This document shows, in pieces, positions 17,380 through 26,014 of a DNA stretch of 45,709 bases. Both the position numbers and the translations under genes were made by a program. The first letter of the stretch is position 1. Each line of letters begins with the position of its first letter. This DNA comes from Aphodoplasma sp045541115 (GTDB lineage Bacteria; Bacillota; Clostridia; UBA1381; UMGS1253), in the NCBI GenBank assembly GCA_045541115.1, contig JAZQIM010000016.1:1-45709 (forward strand), written 5' to 3'. The notes beneath the pieces were generated by a model. The model was not told the origin of the DNA. It did no database searches and worked only from the letters and a program-made list of their open reading frames with translations.

Positions 17380-18990
17380 ATGGTTAATTACAGCCGGTTT
17401 AATACGACGGACGATCATTCGTTTAATTTATACAATGCTCTTATGTATTGTAAAAAGAATAAGAGTAAGGGGCTCATTTTTGACAAAGGTGTATATACCT
17501 TTTATGAGGAAAAAGCATCAGGAGAGCTTGTAAATGTATCAAATCACGACATAAATATGCTAAAAAAGATTGCCTTTTTGATTAAGGGTATGGAGGATTT
17601 TGTCGTCGATGGAAATGGCAGTGAGTTCGTTTTCTATGGAAGCATTATGCCTTTTGAGATTAAGGAGTCAAAGAACATCACGATTAAAAATTTCTCAATA
17701 GATGTTATGACTTCTTTGACAATTGGCATGAAGGTTACCGATGTAAAGGACAACTGTGTTTATGCCGATGTGGTAGGAGGAAATTATCACATTAACAATG
17801 GCGTTATAAGCTTTTCAGACGGCTATGGAAATGTCAATGTGTGCTCGGCTGTGACTATAAGATCAATGGGTGATGATATAAAATTCTTGCCGAATTCGTG
17901 CGGTATTGCTGTAAATTCCAATGAAAAGGTCTATTTTGAGGAAAACGGAGAAAACAAAATCAAGATATTCGATATCGATGAAAAGTACGGAATTAAAAAA
18001 GGAATGAATATAGGTGCATGCGGCTCGGTCAGAAGAAGCTGCAATATACATATAGCCGATAGCGAAAATATCAATATTGAAAATGTTGTTATGTATAAAG
18101 GCTACGCGATGGGTGTTATTGCACAGATGACAAAAAATGTTAGTGTTGACAGAGTTGTTGTCAAGGCAAAAGAAGGAGAGCTAAACTCACTCGTCGCTGA
18201 TGCGACACACTTTGTTCATTGTCAGGGACTCGTTAAGGTAACGAACTGCTCTTTTTCCGAGCAGGGCGATGACGCGCTTAACATTCATGGTATCTTCACA
18301 AAGATTGCTGACAAAACAGAGGATTATATCTTAATAAAGTATATGCACAAGCAGGCAAAAGGAATAAACATATACAAAAAAGGATCAACGATTGCAACGC
18401 TAGATCCGGAAAGCCTTATTCCAAATGGAACATATACGATTAAGGACGTTGAAGTAGTAAGCATAGACTACACAAAAATATATGTTGAGGGTGGCACGAA
18501 AAACATCAATGTAGGCGATGTTGTAGAGGATTTGACATGGAGCTGCGATTTAATCTTTGAAAACAACAAGATAGCAAACAACCGAGGAAGAGGAATGCTT
18601 ATTGGCGCAAAAGGGAAGGTAGTTATAAGAAATAACTATTTTAATTCGACGGGCGCAGCTATTTTGTTTGAAAGTGATGGACGATTCTGGTTTGAATCGG
18701 GCGCTACGACGGATGTTGTTATAGAAAACAATGTTTTTGATGATTGCTGTTATGTCAAAGCGTGGGGGAAAGGCGTAATCGTTTTAAACCCCAGAGCAAA
18801 GATCGAAGAAGGAAAATATTATCATAAATATATAAAAATTTGTAACAACAAATTTATATCGTGCAAAGGGAAAATCATATCTGCCGATAATGTTGAAAAC
18901 ATTGTTGTAAAAGACAATAAGATAGAAAATCGCAGAGCGGAAAATGTTATTACGTTTGAAAATTGCGGCGAAATTCTAACGGATATCTGA
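17380..18990 (+). CDS. GH110-like alpha-1,3-galactosidase, right-handed beta-helix
   Basis: Protein of 536 residues made almost entirely of short beta-helix repeats with recurring NI.I.N and V.I.NN patterns. Two motifs match family GH110, inverting exo-alpha-1,3-galactosidases that remove the terminal galactose of linear alpha-Gal or blood-group B structures: ADATHF (Asp274) and QGDDALNIHG (Asp297, Asp298). The 23-residue distance and the acidic pair fit the family's proposed catalytic cluster. No signal peptide is present, unlike many secreted GH110 enzymes, which suggests intracellular trimming. It starts 12 bases after the GH2 gene with AAGGAGG overlapping that stop codon. A different beta-helix hydrolase or lyase is the main alternative. 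Confidence 0.72.
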   Translation: MVNYSRFNTTDDHSFNLYNALMYCKKNKSKGLIFDKGVYTFYEEKASGELVNVSNHDINMLKKIAFLIKGMEDFVVDGNGSEFVFYGSIMPFEIKESKNITIKNFSIDVMTSLTIGMKVTDVKDNCVYADVVGGNYHINNGVISFSDGYGNVNVCSAVTIRSMGDDIKFLPNSCGIAVNSNEKVYFEENGENKIKIFDIDEKYGIKKGMNIGACGSVRRSCNIHIADSENINIENVVMYKGYAMGVIAQMTKNVSVDRVVVKAKEGELNSLVADATHFVHCQGLVKVTNCSFSEQGDDALNIHGIFTKIADKTEDYILIKYMHKQAKGINIYKKGSTIATLDPESLIPNGTYTIKDVEVVSIDYTKIYVEGGTKNINVGDVVEDLTWSCDLIFENNKIANNRGRGMLIGAKGKVVIRNNYFNSTGAAILFESDGRFWFESGATTDVVIENNVFDDCCYVKAWGKGVIVLNPRAKIEEGKYYHKYIKICNNKFISCKGKIISADNVENIVVKDNKIENRRAENVITFENCGEILTDI

Positions 18991-19026
18991 TAAGGCAAAA
19001 TTTTTGCTATAATTTCCAAAAATGTA

Positions 19027-19055
19027 TTGCATTAAAATAGCGGGCGTGGTATAAT
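19027..19055 (+). promoter_or_regulatory. Promoter of the first GH109-like gene
   Basis: TTGCAT (19027-19032) and TATAAT (19050-19055) have a 17-bp spacer, and a TGG just before the -10 makes it an extended -10. It separates this gene from the GH2/GH110-like operon. Confidence 0.6.
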
Positions 19056-19129
19056 CTAAAGGAATTTTAATGGGCGAAGGCTCGTATCTACAAAAATCTA
19101 TTATATAAAGAAAAATAGGAGGAGTAGAA

Positions 19130-20344
19130 ATGGAAGAAATCAGATTAGGAATTGTTGGTGTAGGCGGAAGAGGTTACGGTTTGCTTACACAGGTACTTTT
19201 AAAGGACTTTAAGGACGTCAAGTATGTTGCTGTGTGCGATTTGTATGAAGACAGAGGCGAAAGAGCGGCTGATGCAATAGTGGAAGCCGGACAGCCGAGA
19301 CCTGCTGTATATACTGATTACAAACAGTGCATCGATGATCCGAATGTAAATACTGTTATGGTTTCAACAGCGTGGGAAGACCATGTTGAAGTTTCGATTT
19401 ATGCTATGAAGGCTGGCAAACCGGTTGGTTGCGAAGTAGGCGGTGCGTACAGCGAAAGACAGTGCTGGAGACTTATCGAAACATATGAAGAGACAAAAAC
19501 TCCTATTTCCTTCTTGGAAAACTGCTTATATGGCAGACGTGAATTGATGATGCTACATATGAAAGAGCAAGGTCTTTTAGGTGAAGTGATTCACTGTACA
19601 GGTGGTTACCAGCATGACCTTAGAAGAGAAATTGCAGACGGTATAGAAAACAGACACTATCGCTTAAGAAACTATGCTGCAAGAAACTGCGACAACTATC
19701 CGACTCATGATATCGGTCCAATTGCAAGAATCCTTGATATAAATCATGGCAACAGAATGCTTACTCTTACATCTATGTCATCAAAGGCAGCAGGTATGCA
19801 GGAGTATGTTAAGTCACGCAAGCCCGAAGATGAAAACCTTGTTGGCAAGGAATTTGCACAGGGTGACGTTGTAACAACAATGATTAAGTGTGCTCGCGGC
19901 GAAACAATTACGCTCGTACTTGAAACAACACTTCCGAGATTCTATTCAAGAAACTTTACTGTACATGGTACAAAGGCAATGTATGAGGAAATGTCTGATT
20001 CGTTGTTTATATATGATGAACATGATAAGTTCCATGAAAAATGGAAGGATCACAGAGGTAATGCTGTAGAATACGAAGAAAAGTACGATCATCCGATCTG
20101 GAAAAAGATGATGTCAGAAGGCGGCATCAGAGGTTCGCATGGTGGAATGGACGTATTAGTTTTTGAGGATTTCTTTAACTGTGTATTAGAAGGTCGCCCG
20201 ATGCCTGTGGACGTATATGATATGGCAACATGGATGATTATTTCAAAGTTGACAGAAGATTCAATTGCTCAGGGCGGCGCTCCTGTATCGTTCCCTGACT
20301 TCACAAATGGTAAGTGGCTAAAAGACAGAGCTACACAAAGATAA
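19130..20344 (+). CDS. Gfo/Idh/MocA-family protein, GH109-like (copy 1)
   Basis: NAD-binding protein of 404 residues: an N-terminal Rossmann fold with GIVGVGGRGYG at 7-17, then an alpha/beta catalytic domain. The segments FLENCLYGRRELM (128-140), GGYQHDLR (158-165) and YPTHDIGP (190-197) resemble GH109 alpha-N-acetylgalactosaminidases, which use tightly bound NAD in an oxidation-elimination mechanism. Tyr160, Tyr190 and His193 match the positions I recall as important in the Elizabethkingia enzyme. The usual EVP motif is replaced by CEVGGAYS (101-108). No signal peptide is present. Alternatives are a sugar oxidoreductase acting on keto-sugars. AGGAGGAG precedes ATG 19130, and the gene has its own promoter and terminator. 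Confidence 0.75.
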   Translation: MEEIRLGIVGVGGRGYGLLTQVLLKDFKDVKYVAVCDLYEDRGERAADAIVEAGQPRPAVYTDYKQCIDDPNVNTVMVSTAWEDHVEVSIYAMKAGKPVGCEVGGAYSERQCWRLIETYEETKTPISFLENCLYGRRELMMLHMKEQGLLGEVIHCTGGYQHDLRREIADGIENRHYRLRNYAARNCDNYPTHDIGPIARILDINHGNRMLTLTSMSSKAAGMQEYVKSRKPEDENLVGKEFAQGDVVTTMIKCARGETITLVLETTLPRFYSRNFTVHGTKAMYEEMSDSLFIYDEHDKFHEKWKDHRGNAVEYEEKYDHPIWKKMMSEGGIRGSHGGMDVLVFEDFFNCVLEGRPMPVDVYDMATWMIISKLTEDSIAQGGAPVSFPDFTNGKWLKDRATQR

Positions 20345-20349
20345 GAAAT

Positions 20350-20390
20350 AAAAATAAGGCTGCGGTGCATATGCACCGCAGCCATTTTTA
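20350..20390. terminator. Bidirectional terminator with a 26-bp perfect palindrome
   Basis: A perfect palindrome at 20358-20383 (half site GGCTGCGGTGCAT) is flanked by A-rich and T-rich runs, between convergent genes. Confidence 0.88.
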
Positions 20391-20396
20391 TTATAA

Positions 20397-21002
20397 TCAG
20401 ATTAACTCAATTTCGCCGAAGAATTCGGGCAAGTGGAAATTTGGTCTTTCAAAATCGATTGGACTCCAGCATGCATAATGCTTATGCTCTGTCATATCCC
20501 CACATTTATAAAAATTGGCACGAAACGTCTTTCTAAGCTTGCCGATTTGCTCACTTATAAAGGAAAACGGCACTGTGAACTGAAAAGCCCATGTTTTAGA
20601 ATTGATTCGGCTTATTGTGTTAAAAGCATCTTTATCAAAATCAATCAGATTAAGCGTTCTGCCCGGCTTACAGTTTCCGACGAGCATCGATCCAAACGGA
20701 TTTATCTCCATATTTATATAATTGTCGCTGTCACTTTGCCTGAAGAAAAATTCAACACAGCTGTCCGTATACACAGGGCCGTGGTCATCTGTTACCGTAG
20801 CACGAAGCGGTCTTTCGTCTGTCTCAAATCGAATTATAAGCCCTGTGTCGCAGTACATTAGCTTTGCTGTTGTTTTTATATCAGTCTTAAATTCAGGCCA
20901 TGGACAACAATCGATTTTTAACTCCTCGATGTCGTTCCATACCGGATCGTCAATGCCTATGTTTTTTGTATCGATTTTTTTTACTAAGTATTTAGCAGCC
21001 AT
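20397..21002 (-). CDS. CBM9-like carbohydrate-binding protein
   Basis: A 201-residue protein built around a single domain of the CBM9-like/DOMON-related beta-sandwich type. The family's pattern is visible as TDSCVEFFFRQ near residue 80-90, MEINPFGSMLVG near 98-110, and an ending ACWSPIDFERPNFHLPEFFGEIEL. There is no signal peptide or catalytic motif, so it may bind or sense a sugar inside the cell; function is unknown. The start is uncertain. ATG codons occur at 21020, 21014 and 21002; the last is preferred because the family usually starts near there and a hairpin would bring the ribosome site close to it. It is isolated, between copy 1 of the GH109-like gene and tRNA-Leu. Confidence 0.68.
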   Translation of the reverse strand: MAAKYLVKKIDTKNIGIDDPVWNDIEELKIDCCPWPEFKTDIKTTAKLMYCDTGLIIRFETDERPLRATVTDDHGPVYTDSCVEFFFRQSDSDNYINMEINPFGSMLVGNCKPGRTLNLIDFDKDAFNTISRINSKTWAFQFTVPFSFISEQIGKLRKTFRANFYKCGDMTEHKHYACWSPIDFERPNFHLPEFFGEIELI

Positions 21003-21050
21003 TTTTATATGCATAATCATTTATATAAGTAATGATTATAACTCCTTTCT
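21002..21050 (-). promoter_or_regulatory. Hairpin between ribosome site and start of the CBM9-like gene
   Basis: On the minus strand AGAAAGGAG (21050-21042) is followed by a perfect 9-bp inverted repeat (21039-21031 with 21021-21013) around a nine-base loop. Two of the candidate ATG codons lie in its 3' arm. With the hairpin formed, the ribosome site is about 12 bases from ATG 21002. Without it, it is 21 bases from ATG 21020. Confidence 0.5.
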
Positions 21051-21130
21051 TATTTGATAAGAGAATTTATTTGACGGCAAAATTATATCATATTTTTAAT
21101 ACAGGTGCAACAAAAAATTTATAAAATTGA

Positions 21131-21159
21131 TTGACTTTTAAAGTTGTCTGTGTTATAAT
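21131..21159 (+). promoter_or_regulatory. Promoter of tRNA-Leu
   Basis: TTGACT (21131-21136) and TATAAT (21154-21159) with a 17-bp spacer. Confidence 0.8.
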
Positions 21160-21180
21160 ATATAACGATGTAAATGATAT

Positions 21181-21264
21181 GCACCTGTGGCGGAATTGGC
21201 AGACGCGCTAGACTTAGGATCTAGTGTCCCCGACGTGAAGGTTCAAGTCCTTTCAGGTGCACCA
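21181..21264 (+). tRNA. tRNA-Leu(TAG)
   Basis: An 84-base class II tRNA with encoded CCA. The acceptor GCACCTG pairs with CAGGTGC, the anticodon stem CTAGA/TCTAG encloses loop CTTAGGA with anticodon TAG, there is a long variable arm, and the T arm contains GGTTCAAGTCC. Its first 28 bases equal those of the interrupted tRNA-Leu at the window's left end. Confidence 0.95.
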
Positions 21265-21266
21265 CG

Positions 21267-21308
21267 AAAGAGCCTCGACGCGCATTGGCGCGTGCGAGGT
21301 TCTTTTCT
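21267..21308 (+). terminator. Terminator after tRNA-Leu
   Basis: AAGAGCCTCG and CGAGGTTCTT pair (with G-T), extended by CGCGC/GCGCG, with a T-rich end. Confidence 0.8.
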
Positions 21309-21372
21309 ACTATATATTTTTCTTCTCGCGTTAAAGCTTGACACGTTATGAATACTCACGAACATTTTACAT

Positions 21373-21411
21373 AAAAAATATCCACCAGCTATGCGGGTGG
21401 ATATTTTTTTA
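21373..21411. terminator. Bidirectional terminator downstream of the second GH109-like gene
   Basis: ATATCCACC and GGTGGATAT form the stem around a ten-base loop, with A and T runs on both sides. On the minus strand it lies just after the stop of the copy 2 gene. Confidence 0.8.
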
Positions 21412-21418
21412 TATTATT

Positions 21419-22618
21419 TTAAAGTGCAAATGTATTTTGGTTAAGTATCCATTTTCCGTCAGTAAAGTCAGGGAACGAAACTGCCTGACCTGTTGCAAGC
21501 GACATCTCGGACAATGTAGTAATGCTCATCCATGTTGCCATATCGTAAACGTCTATCGGCATCGGCTTGTTTTGCTCGAGAGCTTCAAAAAACTGATCGA
21601 AAACAAGCACATCTGCTCCGCCGTGACCTTCAGTGCTTAGATTGCAGCCTTTCCACAGTGGGTGCTCATATTTTTCGTAGTATGTATCTATATTATCTCT
21701 CACATCATCAATTTTTGGATATTTAGTATCCTTGTGTTCTTCGTCTAAAAAGACGCATTTATGGTCTTCGCTGATTAGTCCCTTTGTTCCTTCAGCTATA
21801 AAGCCCCTTGAATAGAAACGGGGGAGAGTGGTGTCAAGGGTAATCGTAACAGTCTCGCCGTTTGCACACTTTATAATAGTTGTCACAACATCTGACTGGT
21901 TAAACTTTACACCTTTTAAGCTCTCTATATTTCTGCTTTTCACATATTCCTCGAGTCCTACAGATTTCGAGCCTGCTGAATATAAGGAAACAAAACGATT
22001 TCCGCAGTTTATGTCAAGAAGCTTAGCGATAGGACCGATGTCATGTGTCGGGTACGTATCTGCGTTGCGGTGAATATACTGCTGGAGGCGATAATGTCTT
22101 TTTTCTGCGCCTGTACAGATTTCCTCACGCAAATCGTGGCGGTATTGACCTTCGCAGTAAACAATTTCACCAAGTATGCCAAGTCTTTTCATATTAAGAG
22201 TTAAAAGTCTGTCTCTAAGGTAGCAGGCATTTTCCAAAAACATTATCGGAGTTTTCGTTTTCTCGTAGCAGCGAACAAGCTCCCAAAGGCTGTAAAGGCT
22301 ATATGCACCGCCAACTTCACACGCTACAGGAATACCTTTTTCCATAGCATACATAGAAATTTCAACGTGAGACATCCATGATGTTGCGATAACAACAGCA
22401 TCGGGATTTGTTTCGTCAATGCATTTTTTGTAGTCAGTATACATAGCTGGTTTTTTACCGCCATTCTCAACGACTTTGTCAGCGACATATTCACAGCGGT
22501 CCATGTAATCGTCGCAAAGACCTACTATCTGGACATAATCTCTTTGCTTTAATGACACTCTGTAAAGACCTTCGCCTCTGCCACCAAGACCAATTAGTGC
22601 AAGCTTAAAAGTTCTCAT
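21419..22618 (-). CDS. Gfo/Idh/MocA-family protein, GH109-like (copy 2)
   Basis: Paralogue of the protein at 19130, 399 residues, with the same order: Rossmann motif GLGGRGEG (10-17), CEVGGAYS (100-107), FLENACYLRDRLL (127-139), GQYRHDLR (157-164) and YPTHDIGP (189-196). Tyr159, Tyr189 and His192 correspond to copy 1's Tyr160, Tyr190 and His193. Both end with nearly the same PVSFPDFT/AVSFPDFT-GKW segment. It follows a GH2 gene by 66 bases on the same strand, so the two are likely co-transcribed. The role is probably NAD-dependent cleavage or oxidation of a terminal sugar such as N-acetylgalactosamine. The pair may differ in linkage specificity. The substrate is not proven. Confidence 0.75.
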   Translation of the reverse strand: MRTFKLALIGLGGRGEGLYRVSLKQRDYVQIVGLCDDYMDRCEYVADKVVENGGKKPAMYTDYKKCIDETNPDAVVIATSWMSHVEISMYAMEKGIPVACEVGGAYSLYSLWELVRCYEKTKTPIMFLENACYLRDRLLTLNMKRLGILGEIVYCEGQYRHDLREEICTGAEKRHYRLQQYIHRNADTYPTHDIGPIAKLLDINCGNRFVSLYSAGSKSVGLEEYVKSRNIESLKGVKFNQSDVVTTIIKCANGETVTITLDTTLPRFYSRGFIAEGTKGLISEDHKCVFLDEEHKDTKYPKIDDVRDNIDTYYEKYEHPLWKGCNLSTEGHGGADVLVFDQFFEALEQNKPMPIDVYDMATWMSITTLSEMSLATGQAVSFPDFTDGKWILNQNTFAL

Positions 22619-22684
22619 TTTTAACGCTCCCCTATAATTTATTCCATTTTGCGTCCGTTTTGAAATGTTATAAATGATTTTATA

Positions 22685-25441
22685 TTATTTCTTCTTTCTC
22701 TTTGCCGTTATATCATTAGCATTAAAAGCAAAATTCTCGTTTGCAGCCAATGATGCGCTGCTTGTGTTTATAAGCTTTTGAAGCTGCGTTTTATCAAGGC
22801 TATCCTTCGGATTAAAAGCGTCGCTTTGAGCGTAATTTATAATCTGTGCTTTCAGCCAGTTAGCTGCAGCGTTGTTTCCACTAAAGTTAAATGAGCAAAC
22901 GAGAAGTCGTCCGTTTAGTGCTTTAAATTCAAACATAGCAGCTTTTTTGATTATGTACTTATGTGTCGATACGATCTCAACAATCGGATTAAAAGGTATA
23001 TCGTCACACTCGAAGCAAATTGAATTTCCGTCTTCGAGAAGGCTCTCAAACTGCCATCCGCAAAAACCCTCGTGTACCATGTCATTCATTATCGGGTGGT
23101 CGTTTATAATCGTAGCAAGGTCGCCCTTAGGTCTTCCGGCAAGACAAATTCTGTTCGTTGTTTTGTCTGTGGAGCTAAAAGGCTTCGTGCCTAAAATCAA
23201 AACGTCTTTTCCGTCTTCAAGTGCTTTTTCAAGCTCTTTGGCACTAAGATTATCAGAAATGATAAGATCAGAAGACACTTTGTAATCATTTTTTGGATAT
23301 ATATAAAGCTCCCATTCATTTTCAGCAAATAACTTCTCGCCATCAAGCGTGATATAAAGTTTAACTTCTTTACAGGAGTTGACTTCAGGAAGTTTTATGT
23401 CAAGGTCATATAGCTTTGATACTTTTCCGTTTAAAATACCTGTTACTTCAATATTCTTGCGCTCTATTACGTTATTATCCATAAAAAGCTTAATATTAAG
23501 ATTTGCTGATTTTAAAATCTCTCTTCCGTAATACGACAAGAAGACGGAGCATGAAAGAGTCTGACCGCTTTCATAGTTAAAGTTCTTGTCAAGGTCAGTA
23601 AGAAGTACGGATTCGGAATTGTACATAAGCACGTTTCTTTGAGTTTCGCCGGGTTTCAGCTCGTAAAACTCGTTCATCATTCCTACGTCGTATCCGAATG
23701 TATGCCAATGTGTATCGATCGGGCCCAAGAAGTCATAGCCCGCCATATTTTCGCATAGTCTTACAGCCTCAAAGCAGTGTTTTCTCATTCTTCTTTGCCA
23801 CTGACATGAATTTCTAAAATAAATCGGTGCCTTATGGAGAAGTCCTTTTCTTTTAAGGTCTTCTTCTATAGAACTAAACATTTGAGTTTCGCCGATTCTT
23901 GTGCCGGCATATCTGTCTTTTAAGCTTAAATCGCTGTAAGTTCCGTCGATGCAGATTTCATGTGTAACGCGCGGTTTATTATATACCTTACTCCAGCTAT
24001 TGACTTTTTCTACGTCGGCATTATTAGAAAAATAGCTTAACTGACCTATAGCATAGCTATTATATAAATCTGAAAATTCGCCCACAAGACCAAGTCTGTG
24101 CGGATGATGTCTGAATGGCTCGTCAACTGTCGGGTGAGCGGGATCATCTTCGCCCCATTCTCCGACGTTACCGTATTCTATACCTCTCATTGCACTCATA
24201 GGCGAGAATAACGAATCGGTATTTTCGTGAACAACAGCGGCACAGTCTCTTAAATGTGATATTAACGGATCGTCAAGAGCAAGCTCGTTTCCGCAGCTAT
24301 ACATTACGACTGATGTGTGTCTTCTTGCAAAGTCTACGATTTGCTTCCACTCTTCGAGCGTTGTATTATTCGGGCTCTCAATTTCTACAAGTATACCAAG
24401 CTCGTCTGCCGCCTGCAAATATTCTTCGACCGGCACAGTTGTATGGAAACGAATAAAATTGAATCCAAGACTTTTTATTTTTCTTATAACATTTCTATAA
24501 AACACAATATCATGAGGTGCTTGCACAGTTTCGGGGTAGTAGCAGTGCTCGCAAATACCTCTTAAGAAGTACGGATAACCGTTAAGGTCAAGATGAACGC
24601 CATTTGGCTTTAGCTTTCTTACGCCAAAGTCATACGATGATTCGCATCCATCGCAAATAACCTTTAATGTGTATAATTTCGGGTTTTCCGGACACCATCT
24701 CTCAAGGTTTGATGTATCGAACGAAAAATCTTGTGTAGCAGTACCTTGCTTGATTGCCTTGTCTTCATCAAGTACCTGCCATGTGCATGCGCAAGGCTCG
24801 GTGGAAATGATTTTTACATCTACATTTTCGCAGTCGTCGGAAACTGCAATTTTTACATCTCTTAAAGCGCAGTTATATACTCTAAGCTCAATATCACCCG
24901 ATATACCGCCGCTGCATTCACATGCCGCTCTTGAAGAAATTCCAACGACGGGTGCACCGAGAGCGCCTTCAAGTCGGTGGTTCGACACGGCAAGCGTGAT
25001 TGTGTTTTCGCCGTCTTTTAGTACATTTTTTGGTATTTTTAAATCAAACGGTGCGCTGTATCCTTCGTGAGAACCTATGTAAACATCGTTTATCCAAAGT
25101 GAGAGCGCCATTTGTACGCCTGTAAAATGGATTAGTGCATTATCTGTAATGCCGCTGCATACAAAACTGCGCTTATATATAAATGTTCCGAGTATATTAG
25201 GCAGCGCAAGGTCAGGCACCGGTCCTGCCATGGGGTATTTCTGGATGCCATATTGCGGGTTTATTTTTAATTCTCTATAAAAAGGTGCAAGGGCAAACTT
25301 ATCGGTCATATCTTCCCAATATCCCGGCACGCAATCCTTAATCAGAGCCATCTCCTCGTTAGGAACTTCTTTTGATAAATATTTTTCTTCGTTGTAGCCC
25401 ATTTCCCAACTGCCATTTAATAAAAGAGAAGAATAAATCAT
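22685..25441 (-). CDS. GH2-family glycoside hydrolase, substrate unknown
   Basis: Retaining glycoside hydrolase of 918 residues with the GH2 layout: an N-terminal sugar-binding domain (about 1-190), an Ig-like domain (about 195-275), a TIM barrel (about 285-600) and long C-terminal beta-rich domains. The acid/base is Glu386 (YSCGNEL) and the probable nucleophile Glu495 (VTHEICIDG). It differs from the LacZ-type enzyme at 14548 and lacks the C-terminal small-chain domain. Beta-galactosidase, glucuronidase or mannosidase activity are all possible in this branch. No signal peptide is present. It leads a minus-strand operon with the second GH109-like gene, from a strong promoter just upstream. 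Confidence 0.85.
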   Translation of the reverse strand: MIYSSLLLNGSWEMGYNEEKYLSKEVPNEEMALIKDCVPGYWEDMTDKFALAPFYRELKINPQYGIQKYPMAGPVPDLALPNILGTFIYKRSFVCSGITDNALIHFTGVQMALSLWINDVYIGSHEGYSAPFDLKIPKNVLKDGENTITLAVSNHRLEGALGAPVVGISSRAACECSGGISGDIELRVYNCALRDVKIAVSDDCENVDVKIISTEPCACTWQVLDEDKAIKQGTATQDFSFDTSNLERWCPENPKLYTLKVICDGCESSYDFGVRKLKPNGVHLDLNGYPYFLRGICEHCYYPETVQAPHDIVFYRNVIRKIKSLGFNFIRFHTTVPVEEYLQAADELGILVEIESPNNTTLEEWKQIVDFARRHTSVVMYSCGNELALDDPLISHLRDCAAVVHENTDSLFSPMSAMRGIEYGNVGEWGEDDPAHPTVDEPFRHHPHRLGLVGEFSDLYNSYAIGQLSYFSNNADVEKVNSWSKVYNKPRVTHEICIDGTYSDLSLKDRYAGTRIGETQMFSSIEEDLKRKGLLHKAPIYFRNSCQWQRRMRKHCFEAVRLCENMAGYDFLGPIDTHWHTFGYDVGMMNEFYELKPGETQRNVLMYNSESVLLTDLDKNFNYESGQTLSCSVFLSYYGREILKSANLNIKLFMDNNVIERKNIEVTGILNGKVSKLYDLDIKLPEVNSCKEVKLYITLDGEKLFAENEWELYIYPKNDYKVSSDLIISDNLSAKELEKALEDGKDVLILGTKPFSSTDKTTNRICLAGRPKGDLATIINDHPIMNDMVHEGFCGWQFESLLEDGNSICFECDDIPFNPIVEIVSTHKYIIKKAAMFEFKALNGRLLVCSFNFSGNNAAANWLKAQIINYAQSDAFNPKDSLDKTQLQKLINTSSASLAANENFAFNANDITAKRKKK

Positions 25442-25472
25442 CTAATTCCACCTCATACATAGATTTTTTTGT

Positions 25473-25501
25473 ATTATAGCATTTTTGCGCGATAAAGTCA
25501 A
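25473..25501 (-). promoter_or_regulatory. Promoter of the minus-strand GH2/GH109-like operon
   Basis: On the minus strand TTGACT (25501-25496) and TATAAT (25478-25473) have a 17-bp spacer, and TGC just before the -10 makes it an extended -10. Confidence 0.75.
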
Positions 25502-25599
25502 TATAAGCGACGTTTAATAATTGTGTGTTTAATCAATATTTTTATTCGTATGTTTGTTGATTTTTGCCGCCACATATGATAATATATACATATGAAAAT

Positions 25600-25833
25600 T
25601 TAATACATCACACAAAGTGTTAATTATGCCGCAAAAGCCTGCCCGGCAAGGCATAATTGCTGAAAAGGGAATGGGGTGCGAATCCCCTGCGATACCTGTC
25701 GGTGTGTGTGTCGAAGTTTTTATGCTCGTCGGCAAAATGCCGGCCATTGGGAAACTGAGAAGGCAGAGCATAAAAATGGGAGGCTTTTTATGCCTTATAT
25801 GACACGAGTCACAAGACCTGCTTTGATGTTATC
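25600..25833 (+). promoter_or_regulatory. Cobalamin riboswitch
   Basis: The conserved core is visible in order: AAAAGGGAATGGGGTGCGAATCCCC (at about 25662-25686, split here by the P4-P5 arm), GCCATTGGGAAACTGAGAAGGC (25743-25764), and GAGTCACAAGACCTGC (25806-25821), the variant of the family's GAGCCAGGAGACCTGCC end. P1 can form from ACATCA near 25604 and TGATGT near 25823. It controls the ECF transporter genes that follow, which marks them as a B12 or corrinoid uptake system. Confidence 0.88.
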
Positions 25834-25912
25834 TCGTAAGTGCATATTTGCATAGAGATGATGTTTTTGGCTGCGATATGGCTAAATTGTGATTTGTCAC
25901 AGAAAAACTCGG

Positions 25913-25953
25913 CTGTGGTAATTTTTCTAAAAGAAAAATTGCCGCAGTTTTTT
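25913..25953 (+). terminator. Riboswitch-controlled terminator
   Basis: A 15-bp stem (CTGTGGTAATTTTTC with GAAAAATTGCCGCAG, two G-T pairs) and a five-base loop are followed by a T6 run, 60 bases before the first gene. It is the expected off state of the riboswitch. Confidence 0.85.
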
Positions 25954-26014
25954 ATTACTTTTTCAATAATGAGCGTTTTTATAGTAATTATAAATACTTA
26001 AAAAGGAAGATAAT

